Below are positions 9,287-16,456 of a stretch of DNA of 64,000 bases, piece by piece. Positions within the stretch are counted from its first letter, which is position 1, and each line of letters starts with the position of its first letter. The position numbers were made by a program, and so were the translations under genes. The stretch is from positions 372,001 through 436,000 of the forward strand of contig NZ_BMXV01000001.1 in the NCBI RefSeq assembly GCF_014651935.1. The letters are read 5' to 3'. Source of the stretch: Marinobacter zhanjiangensis (GTDB lineage: Bacteria; Pseudomonadota; Gammaproteobacteria; Pseudomonadales; Oleiphilaceae). The notes beneath the pieces were generated by a model, which did no database searches, was not told the origin of the DNA, and saw nothing but the letters and a program-made list of their open reading frames with translations.

Positions 9287-10729
9287 TCAGGCAGCCACGA
9301 TGGCATATTCGTGGTTGTGGGGCTCGATAAGCACACCGTGGAGGGCCACGATCGCCTTCTCGTAGTAGTCTTCATCCACCACAAACTGGATATCCACCTG
9401 GCGCATGCACTGGTGAAGGGCCAGTACGCTGATCTCCTCGTCGGCCAGTGCCTTCACGGACCGGGCCAGAATACCCGGAACCTTCATGTCACTGCCGATA
9501 GCCGACACCAGGGCCACCTTGCGGGTACTGAGCTCGCCGTTCGGGAACTCTTCCTCAAGAGCCTTCACCACCCGCTTGACGTGCTTGAGCGTGCTGTTCA
9601 CGTAATGGGTAATGGTGTTGGCATTGGTATCCTTGGATACGAAGCGCACCTTGAAGCGGGTCAGGATGTCGAGAATCCGGCGGTCACTCCCCGGCTCGCC
9701 CTGCATGTCCTGATCGAACACTTCGATGGCGAATATGCCCTTGGCACCGGCAATGATCTCGACACGGGCTTTTTCACTGACGTAGTCGCCGGTGATCAGG
9801 GTACCGGTGTGCTCCGGCTCGAAGGTGTTCATCACCCGCAGGGGAATCTCGTTCTGGCGCAGGCCCTTGCCGGCACGGGGGTGAATGGCCTCCATACCCA
9901 GGTTGGCCAGCTGGTCCGCCACGTCGTAGTTAGTGCGGCCCAGGGGCACCACCTTGTCGGCGCCGACAATGTTGGGGTCGGCGGAACTCAGGTGATATTC
10001 CTTGTGGATAACGGCTTCACGGGCATTGCTGATCACTGCCACGCGGCTGAAGGTCATCTCGCTGTAGCCCCGGTCGAAGGTGCGCATCAGGCCTTCCTTG
10101 CACTGGGCGTAGCCGGTCACGATGGGCAGTTCACGGGTGAGGTCAACCGCATCGAAGGCCTGCTTGAGCTTCTCGTCCAGGGGCAGCAGCTCGTTGTCAC
10201 GCCAGCCGGTGAGGTCCACAAAGCGGGCGTTGATGCCTTCCTGCTGCAGCTTCAGGGCGGTGTTGAAGGCACTGTGTGCCTCGCCAATGCCGGCCAGCAT
10301 CTCGCGGACGGTCAGCAGGTGCTCTTCAAGCTGGAACTGGCCATAGGAGCACAGCCGCTGCAGGTCGATCAGGCAGCCCCGCACACCCTCGACACGGTCG
10401 GTGATGAACTGGTCCGCCTGCTGCTTGAGCATGGGGTCGGCAAACAGCTCACCGTTGATGTCGGTGAGGAACCTCACCAGCTTGGTGAGATCATCCGCCC
10501 AGGCCCAATCGGACTCGGCGTCGGCGAACAGGGCATAGACCCCCGGCTCACCGGTTTTCTTGTGCTCCAGAAGTTCATCGGTGACCCCGCCGTAGGCGGA
10601 AACCACGAAGATCCTCTGGTAAAGATCTTCCTTCTTGCGGTCGCCGATGATGATGTTGTCACGGACCGCCTCATAGTTGCTCATGGAGGTACCGCCGATC
10701 TTCTCGACGGTATGCAATTGGCTAGTCAT
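9287..10729 (-). CDS. ask: Aspartate kinase of the ectoine locus (Ask_ect)
   Basis: This enzyme phosphorylates aspartate to beta-aspartyl phosphate, the first step toward aspartate semialdehyde and ectoine. The kinase domain begins TVEKIGGTSMSN (substrate KIGGTS). It contains VVSAYGGVTDELLEHK, GYAQC and TFDRGYSEMTFSRVA. Two ACT-like regions follow, with AIGSDMKVPGILARSVKALADEEISVLALHQ. The 480-residue length and the EHKKTGEPG segment are those of the ectoine-linked class. It lies 54 bp after ectB, where ectC would normally sit between them. Confidence 0.92.
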   Translation of the reverse strand: MTSQLHTVEKIGGTSMSNYEAVRDNIIIGDRKKEDLYQRIFVVSAYGGVTDELLEHKKTGEPGVYALFADAESDWAWADDLTKLVRFLTDINGELFADPMLKQQADQFITDRVEGVRGCLIDLQRLCSYGQFQLEEHLLTVREMLAGIGEAHSAFNTALKLQQEGINARFVDLTGWRDNELLPLDEKLKQAFDAVDLTRELPIVTGYAQCKEGLMRTFDRGYSEMTFSRVAVISNAREAVIHKEYHLSSADPNIVGADKVVPLGRTNYDVADQLANLGMEAIHPRAGKGLRQNEIPLRVMNTFEPEHTGTLITGDYVSEKARVEIIAGAKGIFAIEVFDQDMQGEPGSDRRILDILTRFKVRFVSKDTNANTITHYVNSTLKHVKRVVKALEEEFPNGELSTRKVALVSAIGSDMKVPGILARSVKALADEEISVLALHQCMRQVDIQFVVDEDYYEKAIVALHGVLIEPHNHEYAIVAA

Positions 10730-10783
10730 GGTGTTTCCGTTGTTATCCTGCAGAATGAATGGTCAGGGAGATCAGCAAGTGTC

Positions 10784-12052
10784 TCAGGACGCTTCACTGA
10801 TCCCTTCCTGCATGATTTCGTCCACACTCTCAGCCAGAATTCTAGCACCTTTTTTCAGGTCATCCTCACTGGTGGTGAGCGGCATCAGGCACTTGATAAC
10901 CTCATCGTTGGGGCCACTGGTCTCGATAATCAGCCCCTTTTCAAAGGCGCGGGCGGTGATGGCATCGGTCAGCTCGGCATTCTTCGCCTCGATACCGCGC
11001 ATCAGGCCACGGCCCTTGACGTGGAATTCGCCCGGGTACTTGTCGCAGATGGACTGCAGGGCATCACCCAGCACCTTGCTTCTGGCCTTCACTTCATTGG
11101 CGAAGGCGTCGTCCTTCCAGTAGGTCTCGATTGCGGTACGAGCGGTGACAAACGCCATGCTGTTACCGCGGAAGGTCCCGTTATGCTCGCCGGATTCCCA
11201 GATGTCCAGTTCCGGCTTGAACAGCACCAGTGCCATGGGCAGGCCATAGCCGCTCAGGGACTTGGATACGGTCACCATGTCCGGCGTGATGCCGGCAAAC
11301 TCGAAGCTGAAGAACTCACCGGTGCGGCCATTGCCCGCCTGGATATCATCCAGAATCAGCAGCATGTCGTGTTTCTTGCAAAGCTTCTCGAGACCCTGCA
11401 ACCACTCGGCGCGTGCGGTATTCAGACCACCCTCGCCCTGGACCGCTTCCACAATCACCGCGGCCGGGGTTTCGAAACCGGACGAGCCATCGGAGAGCAC
11501 CTTGTCCATGATGGCCAGGGAATCGACATCTTCACCCAGGTAGCCGTCATAGAACATGAAATCCACATTGCCAAGTGGCGTACCCACGCCACCGCGGTGG
11601 TGCTTGTTACCCGTCGCGGCGACAGCGCCGGTGGTAACACCGTGGAAGCCATTGGTGAAAGAGATAATACCGGTACGGCCTTTCACCTTGCGGGCCAGCT
11701 TCAGGGCCGCTTCCACGCAGTTGGTTCCGGTGGGGCCGGTGAACTGCATCTTGTAGTTCAGGCCGCGGGGCTCAAGAATGTGCTTTTTATAAGACTCGAT
11801 GAAGTCGTGCTTGGCGGTGGTGAACAGATCGAGGCCCTGGCTGACGCCGTCGGACTCGATGTACTCCAGCAGTGCCTTTTTCAGCACGTCATTGTTGTGG
11901 CCGTAGTTCAGGGAACCGGCGCCGGCCAGGAAGTCCAGATACTCCTTGCCGTCTTCGGTATACAGGTGCGCGTTCTTGGCCCGGTTGAAAATGACCGGAA
12001 AAGCCCGTGAATAAACGCGAACTTCGGATTCAGTAGACTTGAAGATTTCCAT
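10784..12052 (-). CDS. ectB: Diaminobutyrate-2-oxoglutarate transaminase (ectoine pathway)
   Basis: This PLP class-III aminotransferase converts aspartate semialdehyde to 2,4-diaminobutyrate. At 422 residues it has the normal EctB length. Seen are [14 protein letters not shown], the cofactor region [31 protein letters not shown], the PLP-lysine context [14 protein letters not shown], and [13 protein letters not shown]. The ATG of [10 protein letters not shown] is used, since AGAGG lies ~7 bases before it; upstream in-frame ATGs would run into the ectA spacer. It is followed closely by ask. Confidence 0.95.
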   Translation of the reverse strand: MEIFKSTESEVRVYSRAFPVIFNRAKNAHLYTEDGKEYLDFLAGAGSLNYGHNNDVLKKALLEYIESDGVSQGLDLFTTAKHDFIESYKKHILEPRGLNYKMQFTGPTGTNCVEAALKLARKVKGRTGIISFTNGFHGVTTGAVAATGNKHHRGGVGTPLGNVDFMFYDGYLGEDVDSLAIMDKVLSDGSSGFETPAAVIVEAVQGEGGLNTARAEWLQGLEKLCKKHDMLLILDDIQAGNGRTGEFFSFEFAGITPDMVTVSKSLSGYGLPMALVLFKPELDIWESGEHNGTFRGNSMAFVTARTAIETYWKDDAFANEVKARSKVLGDALQSICDKYPGEFHVKGRGLMRGIEAKNAELTDAITARAFEKGLIIETSGPNDEVIKCLMPLTTSEDDLKKGARILAESVDEIMQEGISEAS

Positions 12053-12151
12053 TGTCTTGCCTCTTAGCATATAGGTTCGAGGTGGAAATGCGGGGTGCCC
12101 GGACGGGGTTCGGTCGCGACCGGCACACCGCACAGTGTCAGGGGCAACAGT

Positions 12152-12177
12152 GGCAGAGGTTCCTCTGGCCCTCTGCC
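12152..12177 (-). promoter_or_regulatory. Hairpin in the ectA-ectB spacer
   Basis: The 156-base gap between ectA and ectB contains perfect 8-base inverted arms, GGCAGAGG and CCTCTGCC, around a 10-base loop. There is no T-run after it, so it is unlikely to be an efficient terminator. Partial attenuation, or mRNA stabilisation setting the ectA:ectB ratio, is inferred. Confidence 0.45.
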
Positions 12178-12208
12178 TGCCCATTGAAACCATGTGGTTG
12201 CGATCGAC

Positions 12209-12724
12209 TCAGCCCTTCCGGGTAAAGGGCCCGATACGAAGCAGGAATTCGGAATCGTGCTGGCCACCGAAGTGCAGTTCTTTCTCGAAATGCTCGTGGT
12301 ACTTCACTTCAGCGCCCATGTCCCGGGCAAACGAACGGAACAGTGCCCAGGATGCTTCGTTGTCCTCGGTGATCGTGGTTTCCATATGCGTAACGTTACG
12401 GCACGCTTCACGGCCCACGATTTCCTTGAGCATCTTCTTGGCAAGCCCCTTGCCGCGACCCTTCTCGTGAACGGCCACCTGCCAGACAAAAACAGTGTCG
12501 GGCTGCTGCGGGGGAATATATCCGGAGATAAAGCCGACCAGTTCGCCGTCTATCTCCGCGGCCACGCCGGTGTCGGCAAAGTGGCTGCACTGCAGGAGGT
12601 TGCAGTAGATGGAGTTGGGATCCAGCGGAGGGCACTCCGCGACCAGCTGATGAAGCCGGTAGCCATCATCCTTGACCGGTACGCGGAGGGTGATGGCGGT
12701 GGTATTTGAACCTTCGGTTGTCAT
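12209..12724 (-). CDS. ectA: L-2,4-diaminobutyrate N-acetyltransferase
   Basis: This GNAT enzyme acetylates diaminobutyrate with acetyl-CoA to give N-gamma-acetyl-diaminobutyrate. The 171-residue length is standard. Visible are LVAECPPLDPNSIYCNLLQCSHF, typical of EctA, the strand VFVWQVAVHE, and the acetyl-CoA loop GRGKGLAKKM. HMETTITEDNEASWALFRSFA follows. The start MTTEGSN has a modest AAAGG site, and a good sigma-70 promoter lies 33 bases upstream. It is the first gene of ectA-ectB-ask. No EctR-type regulator is adjacent. Confidence 0.95.
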   Translation of the reverse strand: MTTEGSNTTAITLRVPVKDDGYRLHQLVAECPPLDPNSIYCNLLQCSHFADTGVAAEIDGELVGFISGYIPPQQPDTVFVWQVAVHEKGRGKGLAKKMLKEIVGREACRNVTHMETTITEDNEASWALFRSFARDMGAEVKYHEHFEKELHFGGQHDSEFLLRIGPFTRKG

Positions 12725-12757
12725 GTTCAGCCTTTTCGCTGCAAACGTTAGTGGTGA

Positions 12758-12785
12758 ATTATATAGACCACAAAACAAAAATCAA
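12758..12785 (-). promoter_or_regulatory. Sigma-70 promoter of ectA
   Basis: Read on the reverse strand there is TTGATT, a 16-base spacer, then a perfect TATAAT at 12758-12763. The -10 lies 33 bases before the ectA ATG. The spacer is T-rich. Confidence 0.65.
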
Positions 12786-12856
12786 CCGGGCCAAGTGGCC
12801 TGAACCGAGCCTCAGCCACCGGCAGACATCTCCGGCAGCGATCACGTTCAGTAATA

Positions 12857-13822
12857 CTAGATCACTTTTCCACCCGCTCCTATGTCGTGGATCAATTGTT
12901 TCACGGTCAGACCCGTTCCGTTAAGGATACGATGGCGATATGACAGGGCGGCGTCACTACCCGCCGGCCAGAGCCGATCGAACAGGGTCACCCAGGATTT
13001 CAGGGGAAAGTGCACTGGCACCAGCGCCGCGCTGAATGGCAGCACGGACGGCAGCGAAAAGGCCCCCTCCGGCGGTGGGGATACGGCGATACGGGCCGCC
13101 AGACCCGCCGTGTCTCCCGCCAGGTTGCCCATGCCCGCGGAGCCGTTATTCAGGAAAAGACGGTGCCGGCCATCGACGGTCAGGCTGCGCATGACCGGCA
13201 GGCAGGTATGGCTACTGACAATGACATCGGCGCCGGTCTCGTGGAACCAGTCAGCCAGCGCCTCGACCCCTTGGGATTCAACCACTTCATGGGACAACCC
13301 CCATCCTGCCAGGGACTCGGGATCACCATGCAGAACAACAACCTTTAGGCCTCCAAACAACAGGCATCGGTAACGGGGCAGACCCGCCAGCCGATCCTGC
13401 AGATCGGAATGGTTTGCCGCCACCGACTGAAGGCGTGCCATGATGCGATTGGAACGCTCAACCACCCCATCGTCCACAAACTCCGGGTAGGCACAGCCGC
13501 AACCGGCGCCGTCGCCCGGGCGGGCCAGCTCGTACTCCACGTTGCCGGTTATCGCGCCATGGTCCAGCACGCGGGCATTGATGTTGCGGAACAGCTCATC
13601 ATCGGCGTTAAACCAGTTGAAGTCGCCATTGAACAGCAGTTGCACTCGCTGCCCCCGGGCCCGCTCCCGTTCGGCCATGGCTTCCACCTCATCCAGCGCA
13701 AGGGGGTTGCCATACAGCCCACCGACGACGTAAAGCACGTCAGCATCACAGGCAAGCGGGTTGCGCACCAGATCACCGGGCCGGTAACGATAATGCAGCG
13801 GACAGGTGCGGCCCTCGATCAT
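12857..13822 (-). CDS. Calcineurin-like metallophosphatase of a radical SAM / symporter cluster
   Basis: A 321-residue cytoplasmic protein with a divergent metallophosphoesterase fold. Metal-ligand motifs are seen as LYVVGGLYGNP, FNGDFNWFN, VVLHGDPE, VIVSSHTCLP and LFLNNGSAGM. A C-x-C pair (AGCGCAYPE) sits near residue 105. The substrate is unknown. It starts inside the last bases of the symporter gene (ATGA overlap), so the two are made together. It ends ~70 bases before the ectA promoter. Family membership is fairly sure and function is not. Confidence 0.75.
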   Translation of the reverse strand: MIEGRTCPLHYRYRPGDLVRNPLACDADVLYVVGGLYGNPLALDEVEAMAERERARGQRVQLLFNGDFNWFNADDELFRNINARVLDHGAITGNVEYELARPGDGAGCGCAYPEFVDDGVVERSNRIMARLQSVAANHSDLQDRLAGLPRYRCLLFGGLKVVVLHGDPESLAGWGLSHEVVESQGVEALADWFHETGADVIVSSHTCLPVMRSLTVDGRHRLFLNNGSAGMGNLAGDTAGLAARIAVSPPPEGAFSLPSVLPFSAALVPVHFPLKSWVTLFDRLWPAGSDAALSYRHRILNGTGLTVKQLIHDIGAGGKVI

Positions 13823-15228
13823 GAGCCTGTTTCCGCAGTCGGAAGCGCCCGCCCCGCCAGCCGGCGGATCACCAGGGGGAGGAAAAAGCCGGCGGTACAG
13901 ATCAGGATGCCCCAGGCGTTGGTGCCCAGCAGCAGGGCATAGGCCCCTTCACCAATGGCCCAGGACTGGGGAATCCAGCCAATGGTCATCAGCACCCCCA
14001 GGGTCAGCCCGCCCCAGAAGCTCAGGTGAAAGCTCCAGGGCGACCAGCGGGTGAAGCCATAGAACAGGAATACCGGCGCCAGCCCCATCACCATGGTACC
14101 GGAGATGGTGGTCGCCTTGAGGATATCGGTACCGGCAAACATCGGCAGGTTGCCGAGTACGGCGAAAATGATCATCACCGCCGCCCCCACCTTGATACTC
14201 GGCAACCGGTCAGCCGCGCTGCGCATCAGGCGGGGCAGGTCCACGGCAATGGACTTGGAGAAGGACGTGAATGTGGAGTCGAGCGTCGAGCCGGCGGAGG
14301 TCATCATCACCACGCTCATCAGGAACAGCGCCGTCAGCCCCAGGGACTGGCCGACAGCGGCAGGGGCGTTGCCATCCGCGGCAATACCATTAAACTGCGC
14401 ATGCACCCCCACCAGACTGAAGATGAACACCGCCACGAACCCCAGCAGGCCCGCCACCACGAAACTCTTCAGCATGGTCTTTTCCCGGTTCACAAACCCC
14501 CGGTCAGTGAGTACCGGGTCGTGAAAGGGGTAGCTGAACAACTGCAGCCCGGCCACCAGCAGCAGGTCCATGCCGGCGTCGAGACGGAACTCGCCGGTGG
14601 TCAGCAGGGTGCTGGTGTCGTTGGCCGGTATGATCAGGAACAGTACCGCCGCCACGAAGAACACGAACACCACGGCCTGAATGACATCGGTAAAGATGGA
14701 GCTGCGCAAGCCGCCTTTGAGACTGTAGGCCAGGGTAAAGGCCGTGAACACCATGGCGGCGGTGTAGTAGGGCCACTCGCCGGGACTGCCGAAATAGCCG
14801 CCCACTACGGCGGTGTTGCTCCATACCTCGTTATAGAGCCGGATCAGGATGGCGGCGGCAAAGCTCAGGGAGGCCAGGCGCCCGAAGCGGGAGGTAAGGA
14901 ATTCCTGCAGGCTGCCAGAGCCGGTCTGGGTGCGGATCAGGTAGATGATGTAGCCGGCCACCGGGATCGACAGCCAGTAGGCGGCATAGGCCAGGCCCCC
15001 GGTCACCCCGTAGGCAGCGCCAAGATTGGCTGCGTTGGTCACTGACTTGGCGAAAATCCAGCTGATAAAGATGGAGGCGGTCAGCGACCACTGGCCTACC
15101 GGCCTTCCCTTGTCATCGGCTCCCTTGTAGAAGGAGGCGGCATTGCGGCTTTTCGGGGACAGGGCGTACATCACCGCCCCGTAAACGATCAGGAAACCCC
15201 AGAACAGGGTGGCCTCAGTGCCTGTCAT
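13819..15228 (-). CDS. Sodium:solute symporter (SSS) family transporter
   Basis: A 469-residue inner-membrane protein with about 13 hydrophobic segments. It belongs to the SSS family, which couples solute uptake to sodium. Core segments include FISWIFAKSVTNAANLGAAYG, LKGGLRSSIFTDVIQAVVF, and the sodium-site helix MSVVMMTSAGSTLDSTFTSFSK. GAGGAAAAAG precedes the ATG. It is coupled to the metallophosphatase. The radical SAM gene lies 222 bp upstream, with a repeat element in the gap. The transported solute cannot be told from sequence. Confidence 0.87.
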   Translation of the reverse strand: MTGTEATLFWGFLIVYGAVMYALSPKSRNAASFYKGADDKGRPVGQWSLTASIFISWIFAKSVTNAANLGAAYGVTGGLAYAAYWLSIPVAGYIIYLIRTQTGSGSLQEFLTSRFGRLASLSFAAAILIRLYNEVWSNTAVVGGYFGSPGEWPYYTAAMVFTAFTLAYSLKGGLRSSIFTDVIQAVVFVFFVAAVLFLIIPANDTSTLLTTGEFRLDAGMDLLLVAGLQLFSYPFHDPVLTDRGFVNREKTMLKSFVVAGLLGFVAVFIFSLVGVHAQFNGIAADGNAPAAVGQSLGLTALFLMSVVMMTSAGSTLDSTFTSFSKSIAVDLPRLMRSAADRLPSIKVGAAVMIIFAVLGNLPMFAGTDILKATTISGTMVMGLAPVFLFYGFTRWSPWSFHLSFWGGLTLGVLMTIGWIPQSWAIGEGAYALLLGTNAWGILICTAGFFLPLVIRRLAGRALPTAETGS

Positions 15229-15287
15229 TCTTTTTCCTCTTGACTGAGTCCATGGTAGGAGCGACCGATAAACTCCGCTGTGTTTAT

Positions 15288-15410
15288 CCCCTCTCCCCTG
15301 GAGGGAGAGGGTTAGGGTGAGGGGGAGCGCCCGTAGGGCGCCTTAAGGCAGACGTAGGCGCTGGGCCGCCCCACCCTCACCCCAACCCCTCTCCCCTCAA
15401 GGGAGAGGGG
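15288..15410. repeat. MITE/REP-like inverted repeat element
   Basis: Two ~40-base G/C-asymmetric units face each other around a ~45-base centre. The left unit (15288-15325) has CCCCTCTCCC, then AGGGAGAGGG, then TTAGGGTGAGG. The right unit (15371-15410) is its near inverse. Each unit also folds on itself. The centre carries GGGCGCC-type palindromes. Such 'CCCTCTCCC...TTAGGGTGAGGG' units are common dispersed repeats in proteobacterial genomes; mobility here is inferred. It separates the radical SAM gene from the symporter. Confidence 0.72.
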
Positions 15411-15450
15411 CTTATTCGGCGCCAACAAGGGAGAAAGCGCCTCACTCAGG

Positions 15451-16407
15451 CTACTCAGGCGCCCCGCAACTCGCGCCGAAGCGGTAGCAGGCAAAGCACC
15501 GGTGGTGACGCAGCATGATGCGTTCATCCATGCTTTCCGCCAGGGTGCCGCCCAGGTCGTAGTCGGGATCGTCATCCACCAGGGTACAGGCGAAGACCCG
15601 CACCTGATCGTTCTTCTTCACCAGCATGCGGGTGTAGGTGCACATGAAGTGGGCACGACTTTCCCTGGTGGGGTATTTTTCCATGCAGTTTTCGGTGATT
15701 TCCGGACTGCCGTCGTCAGAGCCCGGCGTGCCCAGATCCGGGAAAGCGGTGAATGCCAGAGTTTGCGGAATGCCCCGGTCATGGAAGATGGCACGGAAAT
15801 CCCACTCCACCTGCTCCGGGTCTTCCACGGGATCACTCTGGCGGGCAATGGACACCTTGAAGCCCTGGTCCACCAGCCAGCGGATGCCCTCCAGGGCCTT
15901 GTCGAAACTGCCCTCGCCCCGATCCATATCGTGACGGGCGGCATCCGGGAAATCGAGGCTGACGCGGAAATGAATCGGGTAAGGGTTGTCCAGCAACGGC
16001 AGCACCTGGTGCCGGCGCTTTAGCAGCGGATCGGTGGCATTGGTCAGCACGAAACAGGGCCTGTGCTGGCTGGCGTAATCGAGAATATTGACGAAATCCC
16101 GGATCACGAAAGGCTCACCACCGGTGAACGAAAACTGCTCCACGCCCATGTCCAGAGCTTCATGGATAAAGGGGCGGACATCGCTGAGTTTCATCCCCGG
16201 GATACGCCCGTCCCCCGGATGGGATCCCTCAAGGCAGAAGGGGCAGGAGAGGTTGCAGGCAGTGCCCGTGTGAATCCATAACTCTTTCAACTGGTCGGAA
16301 TCGATGAAACCCCGGGGGTCGCCGTCCCGGGTGTGGGTCCAGCTGTCCCGGGCGCGGGGCTCCAGTACTTCGGTCGTGGGTATGATCTTCTCTGCTGTCA
16401 GGGGCAT
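15451..16407 (-). CDS. Radical SAM protein of unknown substrate
   Basis: A 318-residue enzyme with the [4Fe-4S] motif CNLSCPFC near residue 52 and a GGEP SAM-binding turn (FSFTGGEPFV). VLTNAT and RVSLDFPD strands follow, as in the radical SAM TIM barrel. The C-terminal end has more cysteines (CTYTR, CTLVDDD, CFACYRFGASC), suggesting an auxiliary cluster of twitch/SPASM type. GGAG precedes the ATG. Downstream are a sodium symporter and a metallophosphatase on the same strand. The reaction is unknown, and no peptide substrate gene was seen nearby. Confidence 0.8.
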   Translation of the reverse strand: MPLTAEKIIPTTEVLEPRARDSWTHTRDGDPRGFIDSDQLKELWIHTGTACNLSCPFCLEGSHPGDGRIPGMKLSDVRPFIHEALDMGVEQFSFTGGEPFVIRDFVNILDYASQHRPCFVLTNATDPLLKRRHQVLPLLDNPYPIHFRVSLDFPDAARHDMDRGEGSFDKALEGIRWLVDQGFKVSIARQSDPVEDPEQVEWDFRAIFHDRGIPQTLAFTAFPDLGTPGSDDGSPEITENCMEKYPTRESRAHFMCTYTRMLVKKNDQVRVFACTLVDDDPDYDLGGTLAESMDERIMLRHHRCFACYRFGASCGAPE

Positions 16408-16456
16408 AGATGCTCCGCTTTCATTTTCTGTGATTCCTCAGACACGGCAACGCGCA

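Noticed and set aside
9273..9288. GAGGAA-GGGC-TTCCTC hairpin at the end of ask
   Set aside because: It overlaps the stop codon and has no T-run, so it was not called a terminator.
9080..12010. 976-codon open frame on the plus strand
   Set aside because: It is antisense to ask and ectB, whose protein motifs are unmistakable. High-GC codon bias leaves a long open complementary frame.
15288..15410. Possible CRISPR-like repeats
   Set aside because: The two repeat units are inverted relative to each other, with one 45-base centre and no series of equal spacers.
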